From positions 496,001-560,000 of the forward strand of contig NZ_NSGE01000003.1 of NCBI RefSeq assembly GCF_002294985.1: 64,000 nt of DNA, given 5' to 3'. Source of the DNA: Mesorhizobium sp. WSM3862. Lineage in GTDB: Bacteria > Pseudomonadota > Alphaproteobacteria > Rhizobiales > Rhizobiaceae. The notes below the pieces were generated by a model. The model made no database searches and was not told the DNA's origin. It saw nothing but the letters and a program-made list of their open reading frames with translations. Positions 17,413 through 25,647 of this stretch are shown here, one piece after another. The position numbers and the translations under genes were made by a program. The first letter of the stretch is position 1. Each line of letters starts with the position of its first letter.

Positions 17413-18453
17413 TTATTGCTGGATCAGGTTGTTGAACTTCTCGGTCGCCTCGACGAGGTTGTCGCGCCAGAACTCGGGATCCTGAAGCACCTGCTTCTTG
17501 ACGTTATCGGGCGCGGAGTTGATGTCCTTGATGCGCTCCTGCGGGATCTTGCCGGTCTCGAAGGCCTTCTCGTTGGCCGGGCCGTTGTCGACATAGAGCG
17601 GCAGATTGGCCTGGAGGTCGGGGCTGACGAACTTGGCCAGCGCTTTCATCGCGAGGTCCTTGTTCTTCGAGCCCTTCGGGATGACCATGCAGTCGGCGGT
17701 AAGCACACCCTGGTCGAAGGAGAAGCTGACAGGTGCGCCTTCCTTCCTCAGGGTGCCGGCGCGGCCGTTCCAGATGCTCGCCATATCGACCTCACCGTCC
17801 TTGACGAGCTGCATGGCCTGCGCGCCCGAGGTCCACCAAGCGTCGATGTGACCCTTGACCTTGTCGACGGATTGCAGCGCGCCGTCGATGTCGACCGGAT
17901 AGACCTTGTCGATCGGAGTGCCTTTGGCGAGCGCCGCGACGCTCAGTGTCTCCGTCGCCTGGCTGCCGGAGAGCGCCCGCCGGCCCGGGAACTTTTCCAC
18001 GTCCCAGAAATCGGCCCAGGTCTTCGGTCCCTTGTCGCCGAAAACATCGGTCCGGTAGATCAGCACGACGGACGTGTAGGAGATGCCAACCCAGTCGTCA
18101 TGGACGAGCTTCGGGTTGATGCCGCTCTTGTCGATGACGTTGTAGTCGAGCTTTTCGAACAGGCCCTCCTTGGAACCGCGCGCGCATTCGTCGGCGCCAA
18201 GCTCGGTGATGTCCCATTTCACCGCATTGCCGGTGACCTGCAGGCGCACGTCGTCGAGGCCGTTGGTGGTGTCCTGCTTGATGGTGATGCCGAGTTCCTT
18301 GGCCGTCGGATCGAAGAAGGCCTTGGTCTGTGCCTCCTGATAGGTGCCGCCCCATGAGGCGATGGTGATGGTGTCGGCGGCCGAGGCCGGAACGGCGGCC
18401 GAGGCCAGCAGGCCGGCTACGGCCAGACCGTGAATGCAAAGTCTCTTCGTCAT
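17413..18453 (-). CDS. Periplasmic binding protein of a polyamine-type ABC importer
   Basis: This 346-residue exported protein is of the PotD/PotF (extracellular solute-binding family 1) type. The signal peptide MTKRLCIHGLAVAGLLASAA ends at about residue 25 (PASA-ADTI). The mature part starts ITIASWGGTYQEAQTKAFF and has WDITELGADEC, LSGSQATETLSVAAL and WTSGAQAMQLVKDGEVDMA, typical of this group. The start at 18453 is set by GGAGAAG just upstream and by the signal peptide. It is the first gene of the seven-gene minus-strand operon. The ligand may be a polyamine or a gamma-glutamyl compound, which is inference from the neighbours. Confidence 0.92.
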   Translation of the reverse strand: MTKRLCIHGLAVAGLLASAAVPASAADTITIASWGGTYQEAQTKAFFDPTAKELGITIKQDTTNGLDDVRLQVTGNAVKWDITELGADECARGSKEGLFEKLDYNVIDKSGINPKLVHDDWVGISYTSVVLIYRTDVFGDKGPKTWADFWDVEKFPGRRALSGSQATETLSVAALAKGTPIDKVYPVDIDGALQSVDKVKGHIDAWWTSGAQAMQLVKDGEVDMASIWNGRAGTLRKEGAPVSFSFDQGVLTADCMVIPKGSKNKDLAMKALAKFVSPDLQANLPLYVDNGPANEKAFETGKIPQERIKDINSAPDNVKKQVLQDPEFWRDNLVEATEKFNNLIQQ

Positions 18454-18503
18454 TTTCGCTTCTCCAACCGGTGTTCCCATTATCGTTGATTTGGTATGCG
18501 AAT

Positions 18504-18546
18504 TTGTATACAATTTTGAGTGTAATTCTCCGGAAGCCGATGTCAA
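18504..18546 (-). promoter_or_regulatory. Promoter with GntR-type operator over the start point
   Basis: Reading the minus strand, TTGACA (plus 18541-18546) and TACACT (plus 18519-18524) are separated by 16 bases, a good sigma-70 promoter for the binding-protein operon. The perfect palindrome TTGTATACAA (18504-18513) covers the expected transcription start at about 18512. TTGT-N2-ACAA is the usual operator shape for FadR-subfamily GntR proteins, and one is encoded divergently at 18680. Repression by steric block is the natural reading. Confidence 0.7.
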
Positions 18547-18679
18547 CATGTGCCGAGCGTTTTTTGGGCGGCGATGAGTTGAGGCTTCGGGGCGGGAGCG
18601 TTTGATACGGCCCTGTTTCAAGCAGGAGCCAAAAGGCACTAGACTGCGAATCCGTGACTGACCGTTGGAGGCGGGACGC

Positions 18680-19381
18680 TTGAGCAAGGAGAGAAAGAAC
18701 ACGCTGCGCGATTCGGTGTTCGAGAAGCTGAAGGCGTTGATCATCACCGGCCAGATCCCGCCAGGCGGCCGCGTGACCGAGAACGAGATCGCCGAGCGCC
18801 TGAAGGTGAGCCGCACGCCGGTGCGCGAAGCCTTCAACCGTCTCGAGCGCGACGGCCTGGTGATCGGACGTCCGCGCCAGGGCTATATTGTTGCCGAGTT
18901 CAACCTGACCATGTTCCGCGAGGCCTTCGACATTCGCGAGCTGCTCGACGGGCGCGCGACCGAGCTGGCAGCGGCGAACGCGACCGCCGCCGACAAGGCG
19001 CGGCTGCGCGACATGCTCGCCGAATGCGAACGGCTGGCGGCAATCCCCGACCGCAGCACACGAGAGAAATTCGAGGAGCTGCAGGTCGGCATCGATCTGC
19101 ACCGGGTGATCGCCGAGATCAGCGGCAACGAGATGCTGCACGGCATGCTTTGCGGCATCCTCGACAAATGCCAGCAATATGTGTGGACCGAGCTTCTGTG
19201 GCTGGACGAGTGGAAGCTCACCCGCGAGGAGCATACGGGCATCGTCGACGCGATCTGCGCCGGTGATGTCGCTTTGGCCGGCGAGCACGCTCGCGCGCAT
19301 GTGCGCGGCTCGCGCGAGAACATCCTGCGCCTGCTGCAGGCCAAGTCCGATTATCAGGGCTTTTTCGCCAAGGCTTCGTGA
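18680..19381 (+). CDS. GntR-family regulator (FCD/FadR subfamily)
   Basis: The 233-residue protein has an N-terminal winged HTH with RDSVFEKLKALIITGQIPPG and VSRTPVREAFNRLERDGLV within residues 8-70. An all-helical FCD ligand domain follows (AFDIRELLDGRATELAAANA, HRVIAEISGNEMLH, EEHTGIVDAICAGD). The TTG at 18680 is favoured because GGAGG lies eight bases upstream. A TTG five codons earlier overlaps that box. Divergent to the polyamine-type operon and adjacent to a TTGTATACAA palindrome, it is very probably that operon's repressor. Confidence 0.92.
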   Translation: MSKERKNTLRDSVFEKLKALIITGQIPPGGRVTENEIAERLKVSRTPVREAFNRLERDGLVIGRPRQGYIVAEFNLTMFREAFDIRELLDGRATELAAANATAADKARLRDMLAECERLAAIPDRSTREKFEELQVGIDLHRVIAEISGNEMLHGMLCGILDKCQQYVWTELLWLDEWKLTREEHTGIVDAICAGDVALAGEHARAHVRGSRENILRLLQAKSDYQGFFAKAS

Positions 19382-19390
19382 GGCCGGCGA

Positions 19391-20476
19391 TCAGTTCGAG
19401 AGCACAGGGCAGTTGGCGCCACGCCGCAGGCTGATGTGCGCTACGTCGCCGATGCTGAATCGAAAACCGTCGGCGCGGCGTGGGGCATCGATGACGATTG
19501 CAGTCCCCTGCCCCAGTTCGGCGTGAAGGCGCAGCGTGCGACCGTGGAAGACGATGCCACTCACCCGGGCCGGCGCGGTGCCTTCGGCGGCCTCGGTGGC
19601 CGCCACAAGATCCTCCGGACGAACGCCGATGGTTCGTGCGTCGCCGACAGCCGGTATCTCGCCGGTTTCCGGTATGGCCACCAGCGGCAGCTCGCCGGCG
19701 GTAAAGCGCAGCCGCTCGCCGTCGCGCCCGACAAAGCGTGACTGCAGGAGATTCATCGTGCCGATGAACGAGGCGACGAAGCGGGTCGCCGGACGGTCGT
19801 AAAGCGTCGCGGGCGGCGCGATCTGCTCGATACGGCCTTTGTTCATGACGACGATGCGGTCGGAAATCGACAGCGCCTCGGTCTGGTCGTGCGTGACCAT
19901 GACGAAGGTGGTGCCGAGCCGGGACTGAAGCCGCTTGAGCTCGACCTGCATCTGCTCGCGCAGATGCGCGTCGAGGGCCGACAGCGGCTCGTCGAGCAAG
20001 AGCACACGCGGCTCGCAGACGATGGCGCGGGCAAGCGCGACGCGCTGGCGCTGACCGCCCGACAGTTCGGAGATGCGGGCGCGCAGCTTGTCGGCTAGGC
20101 CGACCATGTCAAGCGCCTGACCGACGCGCTTGGCCTGCTCGGTACCGGACAGTTTGCGCAGCGAGAGGCCGAAGCCGACATTCGCCGCGACGTCCATATG
20201 CGGGAACAGCGCATAGTCCTGAAAGACGGTGTTGACCGGACGGTCGAAGGGCCTCAGACCGGTGATGTCACCGCCTTCGAGCAGCACTTTGCCGCTGGTC
20301 GGGCTCTCGAAGCCGGCGATGACGCGCAGGCTCGTCGTCTTGCCGCAGCCTGAGGGGCCGAGCAGGGTCAGGAACTCGCCCGCCGCAATGTCGAGATCGA
20401 CCGCATCGAGCCCGACCACGCCGCCCGGGAAGACCTTCGAGACGTTCTCTAGACGAACGAGCGCGTCAGGCGCCAT
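19391..20476 (-). CDS. ABC transporter ATP-binding protein, PotA-like (second system)
   Basis: The 361-residue ATPase carries Walker A GPSGCGKTT at about 40-48, Q-loop TVFQDYALFPHMDV, signature LSGGQRQRVALARAIV, Walker B VLLLDEPLSALD, H-loop VTHDQTEA and a C-terminal TOBE region (FVASFIGTMNLLQS, IGVRPEDLVAA). Its ATG overlaps the end of the XRE-cupin gene by 11 bases. This ATPase is the last gene of its operon, separated from the permeases and binding protein by the regulator and a repeat element. It converges on the GntR gene, ending ten bases from it. Confidence 0.93.
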   Translation of the reverse strand: MAPDALVRLENVSKVFPGGVVGLDAVDLDIAAGEFLTLLGPSGCGKTTSLRVIAGFESPTSGKVLLEGGDITGLRPFDRPVNTVFQDYALFPHMDVAANVGFGLSLRKLSGTEQAKRVGQALDMVGLADKLRARISELSGGQRQRVALARAIVCEPRVLLLDEPLSALDAHLREQMQVELKRLQSRLGTTFVMVTHDQTEALSISDRIVVMNKGRIEQIAPPATLYDRPATRFVASFIGTMNLLQSRFVGRDGERLRFTAGELPLVAIPETGEIPAVGDARTIGVRPEDLVAATEAAEGTAPARVSGIVFHGRTLRLHAELGQGTAIVIDAPRRADGFRFSIGDVAHISLRRGANCPVLSN

Positions 20477-21068
20477 CGCGCACCTCGGAGGGTTTTGTCG
20501 TGTTGACCCACAGGATCTGGCAGCGCTCGGCGCCCGGATTGCGGAAGGCATGCAGCAGCGTGCTCTTGAAGCCAAAGCTGTCTCCGGCCTTCAGCACATA
20601 GGCCGTGGCGTCAACCACCAGCTCGACCTCGCCCGTCATCACGAAGCCGAATTCGTGGCCGGCATGGGCATAAGCCTCGGCGGTGCCGCCGCCGGCCTCG
20701 ACCGTCACCAGCATTCCGGTGAGTGTGGCGGCGGGCGGCGACAGCAGCGCCTTGGCGATGCCCTCGGACTTGACCGGGATTGCGCGCCGCTTGTCGGCGC
20801 GCACGCAATAGAGGTCGTTGACCGCTTCATCGCCGTCGGCGATCAGGGCCGAGGGCTCGATGTCGAGGGCGGCGGCCAGCGGCCAGATCACCTTGACGCG
20901 CAGCGAGGACATGCCGCGCTCGATCTGGCTGAGCGCGCCGATCGATATGCCGGCCTTGGCGGCGAGCTCGGCCAGCGACAGCTTGCGCTCGAGCCTCAGC
21001 GCCCGCACGCGCCGGCCGACACGCACGTCGGCATCGTCCTTCGGTTTTGCTTCGTCAACAATGTCCAT
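20466..21068 (-). CDS. XRE-family regulator with C-terminal cupin domain (PuuR-like)
   Basis: This 200-residue protein combines an N-terminal helix-turn-helix (LSLAELAAKAGISIGALSQI at about 31-50) with a C-terminal cupin (HAGHEFGFVMTGEVELVVDA, then KAGDSFGFKSTLLHAFRNPG). The layout is that of PuuR, which represses putrescine utilisation genes in E. coli. The ATG at 21068 begins the natural protein. An upstream extension of the frame runs through a repeat element and is not believable as protein. Its place inside a polyamine-type ABC operon with a PuuB-like oxidase supports control by a polyamine-like ligand. Confidence 0.9.
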   Translation of the reverse strand: MDIVDEAKPKDDADVRVGRRVRALRLERKLSLAELAAKAGISIGALSQIERGMSSLRVKVIWPLAAALDIEPSALIADGDEAVNDLYCVRADKRRAIPVKSEGIAKALLSPPAATLTGMLVTVEAGGGTAEAYAHAGHEFGFVMTGEVELVVDATAYVLKAGDSFGFKSTLLHAFRNPGAERCQILWVNTTKPSEVRDGA

Positions 21069-21120
21069 CAAATAGTCCTTGTTGTCTTTCCACCGGTGCG
21101 GCGCAGCGCCGCCAGGCCTC

Positions 21121-21264
21121 CCTTCCCCCCTTGTGGGGGAAGGTGTCGCCGAAGGCGACGGATGAGGGGTGCTCCAGCGAAGTGAGACGTCGGCGTTCCC
21201 TGGATCACCCCTGATCCGTCTCGGCGCTGCGCGCCGATCCACCTTCTCCCACAAGGGGAGAAGG
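21121..21264. repeat. Long palindromic repeat within the second polyamine-type operon
   Basis: Two copies of one motif face each other. The left copy begins CCTTCCCCCCTTGTGGGGGA at 21121 and ends GATGAGGGGTG near 21171. The right copy, reversed, begins near CACCCCTGATCCGTC at 21206 and ends CCACAAGGGGAGAAGG at 21264. Each copy also has its own small hairpin. It lies between the binding-protein stop and the regulator start on the minus strand and could reduce readthrough into the regulator and ATPase genes. Confidence 0.75.
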
Positions 21265-21273
21265 CAAGTGCGC

Positions 21274-22344
21274 TCAGCCGCCGGCTTTCACCTTCTCGAA
21301 CATCTTGGCGACGTCGTCGTTCTGCTTCATTGGTCCGGTGAAGATCGTGCTCTTCAGCATCACGTCGGGATCCGCCGGCAGCTGCAGCTTGTCCAGCTCG
21401 TCTTTCGACACGCCGGCGAAGGCGGTCGAAAGCGAGCTGCCATAGCCGTAGGACTGGATGAGGTACTTGCCCGAATCGGCGTCGGGCCGGCTGTTGATGA
21501 AGTCATAGGCGAGATCGACGTTCTTGGCGTCCTTCAGCATGACGAAGCCGCAGGCCCAGGTGAGCATGCCTTCCTTCGGCTTCATGAACTCGACCGGCAC
21601 GCCCTGCTTCTTCAGCGATGTGGCCGACGCGTTCCAGGTCATGGCGGCGACCAACTGGCCGCTGGCCAGCGCCTGCTCGACCGAGGTCATGTCGGTGGTG
21701 TAGCTCGACAGCAGTGGCCGCTGCTCGCGCAGTTTCGCCGCGACTTTTTCCATCTGCTCCGGCGTCATGTCGAAGGGGTTCACGCCAGCCAGAAGTGCCG
21801 CGACGATCGGCGTGTCATGCACGGCGTCGATGGTCGCCATGCGGCCGGCATATTGCTTGTCCCACAGAAGGTTCCAGCTCGCCTCGGGGTTCTTGACCAG
21901 ATCGGTGCGGTAGAGGATCGAGGTGTTGCCCCAGTCCCACGGCACCATCCAGACCTTGCCGTCGCCGGCCTGCAGGTCGGGCAGGTTCTTGAACACCGGA
22001 AAGATCGAATCCCAGTTCTTGATGCGCTTGGTGTCGATCGGCTGCAGCAGGCCTTCCTTGTTCCAGCGCGCCACCTTGTCGTAGCAGGGATGGGCGATGT
22101 CGGGCCGGAAGCCGGCCTTGACCTTGGTGAAGGCATCGTCGTCATCGCCGAAGATCGTGGCCTCGACGCCGTCCGGATGCGCGGTGAGGAAGCTCTTGTT
22201 GAAGTCGGGCAGCTCGTAGCCCGACCAGGTGAAATATTGCAGCTTGTCGGCAGCCAAAGCGACGGTCGACGACAGCGCCAGGGCGAGTGCGGCTAGGCCC
22301 GCGCGGGCTTTGTATCCCGTGATCGATTTCAGGTGGACTGTCAT
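21274..22344 (-). CDS. Periplasmic polyamine-type binding protein (PotD/PotF family)
   Basis: The 356-residue exported protein has a signal peptide (KARAGLAALALALSSTVALA, cleavage at about residue 31). The mature start KLQYFTWSGYELPDFNKSF is the hallmark of spermidine/putrescine-binding proteins. Further family blocks are VWMVPWDWGNTSILYRTDLV, LLWDKQYAGRMATIDAVHD and TWACGFVMLKDAKNVDLAYD. It is the third gene after two permeases, 27 bases behind them. Likely ligands are putrescine-class amines or amino-acid derivatives. The neighbouring PuuB-like oxidase supports an amine. Confidence 0.93.
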   Translation of the reverse strand: MTVHLKSITGYKARAGLAALALALSSTVALAADKLQYFTWSGYELPDFNKSFLTAHPDGVEATIFGDDDDAFTKVKAGFRPDIAHPCYDKVARWNKEGLLQPIDTKRIKNWDSIFPVFKNLPDLQAGDGKVWMVPWDWGNTSILYRTDLVKNPEASWNLLWDKQYAGRMATIDAVHDTPIVAALLAGVNPFDMTPEQMEKVAAKLREQRPLLSSYTTDMTSVEQALASGQLVAAMTWNASATSLKKQGVPVEFMKPKEGMLTWACGFVMLKDAKNVDLAYDFINSRPDADSGKYLIQSYGYGSSLSTAFAGVSKDELDKLQLPADPDVMLKSTIFTGPMKQNDDVAKMFEKVKAGG

Positions 22345-22371
22345 TTTCGTTCTCCTCTTCTTTGTTGTGGT

Positions 22372-23193
22372 TCAGGCTGGATTGCGGCGCGCGGCGCCGA
22401 GGCCGCGATGGCGCAGGATCTCGGCGAGGGTGGCGATGACGAAGGACACGGCCAGGATCACCGTTCCGAGCGCCATCACCGTGGGCAGCGAACGCGGGAA
22501 GCGCAGTTGGCTCCAGATGTAGAGCGGCAGCGTCGGCTCGGTGCCGGCGAGGAAGAAGACGACGATGAACTCGTCGAAGGAGGTCAGGAAGGCGAGCATG
22601 AAGGCCGACAGCACCGCCGGCAGGCTGAGCGGAAGCATGACGCGCCGGAACGTTGTCCAGTCCGACGCCCCTAGGTCGAGCGCCGCCTCGCGAATGGTCT
22701 TTGGGATCGCCGCGAATCGGCTGCGCATCACCACCACCGTCGTCGGCAGCGCCACCAGGATATGGCCGAGCACGATTGCGACGCGCGACGGGCCGAGGCC
22801 AATGAGATTGACCAGGATCAAGAGCGAGATGCCGACGATGACGCCGGGGATCAGGATCGGCAGCCGGGCTATGGCACTGATCGTAGCCGCGAGCGGCGAG
22901 CGGCCGTAGAGGTCCATATAGGAAACGGTGATGCCGCATAGCGTTGCCCCCGAGGCAGCAACGAAACCGATGACGAGACTGTTGGCCAAAGCGCCGGACA
23001 GAGCCGGATTGCCGTAGAGGGTCTCGTACCAACCGAGCGTGAAGCCCTGCAGCGGAAACGCCGCCTGGATGGAATCGTTGAAGGAAAACAGCGGGATCAA
23101 AAGGATAGGCAGATAGAGGAAGACGAGATAGGCAAGCACATAGAGGCCGAGCCAGCGGCCGCCCGCATTTGCCTCTTTGCGCGCCGCGCTCAT
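22372..23193 (-). CDS. ABC transporter permease, PotC/PotI-like
   Basis: The 273-residue inner-membrane protein starts MSAARKEANAGGRWLGLYVL and has six membrane segments. The coupling helix is IREAALDLGASDWTTFRRVM and the PotC signature is AFLTSFDEFIVVFFLAG. The start overlaps the upstream permease stop as ATGA. It pairs with the 23190-24077 product to form the membrane pore of the polyamine-type importer. Confidence 0.93.
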   Translation of the reverse strand: MSAARKEANAGGRWLGLYVLAYLVFLYLPILLIPLFSFNDSIQAAFPLQGFTLGWYETLYGNPALSGALANSLVIGFVAASGATLCGITVSYMDLYGRSPLAATISAIARLPILIPGVIVGISLLILVNLIGLGPSRVAIVLGHILVALPTTVVVMRSRFAAIPKTIREAALDLGASDWTTFRRVMLPLSLPAVLSAFMLAFLTSFDEFIVVFFLAGTEPTLPLYIWSQLRFPRSLPTVMALGTVILAVSFVIATLAEILRHRGLGAARRNPA

Positions 23194-24077
23194 GTGCGGC
23201 TGCCAAACCGGCGGTCGGCGCCGCGCGCGACCAGGACCACGCACAGGATGACCAGCATGACGCAGACCGAGAGGGCCGCGCCGAACGGCCAGTCATTGGC
23301 CTTGCCGAATTGCGACTGGATCAGCGTGCCGATCATGGTGCTGGCCGGGCCGCCGACCATAGCCGGCGTGACATAGTCGCCGACGGTCGGCACGAAGACG
23401 ACGAGAGCCGCCGCCAGCACGCCCGGCATCGAATTGGGCAGCACGACGCGGCGGAACGACGTGAACGGGCGCGCGCCGAGATCGGAGGCGGCTTCGAGCA
23501 GCGATTTCGGGATGGTATCCAGCGCCACGTAGATGGGCAGGATGGCGAAAGGCGCGTAGGCGTGCGCAAGCGTCACCACCACCGCGGCCGGCGTGTTGAG
23601 GAAGGCGAGCGTCGGCTCCGACCAGAGGCCGCTTTCGATGAAAGCCGAGTTCAGCACGCCGTTATAGGCAAGCACGATCTTCCAGGCAAAGACGCGAAAA
23701 AGGTAGCTGGTCCAGAACGGCAGCGTGACCAGGAAGAGCAGCAGGTTGCGCCGGCGGCCGGCATGGAAGGCGAGGTAGTAGGCGACCGGATATGCAGTAG
23801 CGACGGTGGCGAGCGTCACCAGGCCGGCGATGACCAGCGAGCGCAGCGTCACCGTCCAGTAGAGCGGATCGGTGGCCACAGTTACGAAGTTTGCCGCCGT
23901 CAAGCCGGCGCCGAGCAGCGAGCCGTCATTGCTCCTGAAGGCAAGGAAGAGCACCAGGCCGAGGGCAAAGAGGATGAGGAAGAAGGTGACCACCCCGCCG
24001 GGCAACAGCATGGCAAAGCGGAAAACCGGCGAGATGCGGGTTTCCGGCGATGGTCGCGCTGCAACGATGGTGGACAT
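23190..24077 (-). CDS. ABC transporter permease, PotB/PotH-like
   Basis: The 295-residue protein has a short cytoplasmic start and six membrane segments beginning FAMLLPGGVVTFFLILFALG. The coupling motif is LLEAASDLGARPFTSFRRVV and the end signature is FVPTVGDYVTPAMVGGPAST, typical of PotB/PotH. It is the first gene of the transporter unit and has a promoter-like sequence directly upstream. Confidence 0.93.
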   Translation of the reverse strand: MSTIVAARPSPETRISPVFRFAMLLPGGVVTFFLILFALGLVLFLAFRSNDGSLLGAGLTAANFVTVATDPLYWTVTLRSLVIAGLVTLATVATAYPVAYYLAFHAGRRRNLLLFLVTLPFWTSYLFRVFAWKIVLAYNGVLNSAFIESGLWSEPTLAFLNTPAAVVVTLAHAYAPFAILPIYVALDTIPKSLLEAASDLGARPFTSFRRVVLPNSMPGVLAAALVVFVPTVGDYVTPAMVGGPASTMIGTLIQSQFGKANDWPFGAALSVCVMLVILCVVLVARGADRRFGSRT

Positions 24078-24112
24078 CTGCTAGCTGCCCATCGGATTTT
24101 TGAAATCAGCTA

Positions 24113-24141
24113 ATGATTTTTCATATTCCTGAAACTGTCAA
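24113..24141 (-). promoter_or_regulatory. Sigma-70-like promoter for the second polyamine-type operon
   Basis: On the minus strand TTGACA (plus 24136-24141) and AATCAT (plus 24113-24118) are 17 bases apart, with an AT-rich stretch around the -10. Transcription would begin near 24106, about 30 bases before the permease ATG at 24077. This suggests the transporter genes can be transcribed independently of the PuuB-like gene upstream. Confidence 0.55.
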
Positions 24142-24171
24142 GCTAAATCGGTGATGCGCTGCACGCGTCCC

Positions 24172-25503
24172 TCAGCGCTCGAGGGCATCCAGCATCCGAT
24201 ACCAGGCGATGGTGGCGGCGACGCCGACCTGGCGGAAGGCGTGGAACGGGATCGGCCGGATCGGCGACAGCGGGAAAGGCAATCGACTGACATCGCCGGT
24301 CGCGAGGTAACCCGCCATGCGCTTGCCCAGCGCGCTCATCAGTCCGACGCCCCTGCCCTGGCAACCGACCACGGCGAGCAGGCCCTTTTCCGGCTCATGC
24401 AGGTGCGGGAGATGATCCGGGGTCATCGCCACGCGGCCGAACCAGCGCTTTTCGACGGCGATGCCGGCAAGCGCCGGATAGAGCCGAAGCAGCGCGCGTT
24501 CGCAATGGGCCCAGTCGGCCGCGCTTGAAGGCGGGGCCATGCGGCCGCGTCCACCCAACACCATCCGGCCGTCAGGGCCCTTGCGGTAATAGACCAAGAT
24601 GCGGCGGGAATCGGAAACGGCTTGCCCGCCGGGCAGGATGCTTGCGGCAAGCTCCGCCGGCAGCGGTGCCGTGGCGATCTGGAAGGAATGCAGCGGCACG
24701 ATTGTTTGCGCGAGGCCGGGCAGCAGGCCATCCGTATAGGCGTTGGTGGCGAGTACGACCCTCGTCGCGCGCAGTTCGGCGCCGCCTTGCGTGGAGACCC
24801 GCCAGACGCCGGCTTCCTTGGTGAGCCTCACCACCCGCTGCTGCTCGGCGATCCCGGCGCCGACGGCAGAGGCGACGCGGGCAAGCTCGAGCGTGTAGGA
24901 CAGCGGATCGATGACGCCGGCGCGGCGGTCGAGCCAGCCGCCAAGATAGCCCTTGGCGCCGGTCATCGCGGCGATCTCGGCCCGGTCGAGCAGCTTGACG
25001 TCGGCGCCGCGCGCCCGCCATTGCCGATCCCGGTTCGCCGCCGCCTTCAGCGCGGTCTCGGTGTGCGCAGCCTGGATCCAGCCGTTCCGCGTGAACGGCA
25101 CCGCAAGCTTCTCGTCACGGATCACATCGAACACCGCGTCCGCCGTCGAGGCGGCGAAGTCGACCAAGGCCTCGCCGCGCTCCTTGCCAAAGTGCTCGAT
25201 CAGCCTTTCGGGATCATATTTGAGGCCGGGAATGACCTGGCCGCCGTTCAAGCCCGACGCGCCCTGCCCGATCGCGCCGGCATCCAGCACCTGGACGGAA
25301 AGACCGGCGCGGGCCGCGTACAAGGCGGTCGACAGACCCATGATGCCGCCGCCGACGATCACCGCGTCGAGCGTGCCATCGCTCGACAGCTCGGACTGGA
25401 ACGCCGGAGCTGTTTGGGGCTTTTGCCAGACCGGATCGGAAAAGGTGGGCAATTGGTCACCTGAGGCGCTGGAGGCTCGTGAAAGTCCTATTGCTGATTT
25501 CAT
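24172..25503 (-). CDS. FAD-dependent amine oxidoreductase, PuuB/OrdL-like
   Basis: This is a DAO-family flavoprotein. PuuB oxidises gamma-glutamylputrescine, and relatives oxidise other secondary amines. In 443 residues it shows the FAD-binding AVIVGGGIMGLSTALYAARA at about 49-68, VLDAGAIGQGASGLNGGQV (the GxSGxNGG block of this subgroup), LGGWLDRRAGVIDPLSYTLE and a C-terminal GCQGRGVGLMSALG. It is followed by the polyamine-type ABC genes, so a link to an imported amine is likely. It is divergent from the FAH-family gene. No glutamate-putrescine ligase (puuA) is next to it, so the exact substrate is open. Confidence 0.88.
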   Translation of the reverse strand: MKSAIGLSRASSASGDQLPTFSDPVWQKPQTAPAFQSELSSDGTLDAVIVGGGIMGLSTALYAARAGLSVQVLDAGAIGQGASGLNGGQVIPGLKYDPERLIEHFGKERGEALVDFAASTADAVFDVIRDEKLAVPFTRNGWIQAAHTETALKAAANRDRQWRARGADVKLLDRAEIAAMTGAKGYLGGWLDRRAGVIDPLSYTLELARVASAVGAGIAEQQRVVRLTKEAGVWRVSTQGGAELRATRVVLATNAYTDGLLPGLAQTIVPLHSFQIATAPLPAELAASILPGGQAVSDSRRILVYYRKGPDGRMVLGGRGRMAPPSSAADWAHCERALLRLYPALAGIAVEKRWFGRVAMTPDHLPHLHEPEKGLLAVVGCQGRGVGLMSALGKRMAGYLATGDVSRLPFPLSPIRPIPFHAFRQVGVAATIAWYRMLDALER

Positions 25504-25647
25504 GAATTTGAAAGAGGACCCGATGGGCCAGTCCGCGCTTGGCTATGTGACAGCATGCCATTGGCTCATAACCTCGCCATCGATGGGATAGACGTTTGCA
25601 TGAAATGCGGGGAAAGTGCCGCGCGACAATCGAGAGGACAGAAGACC

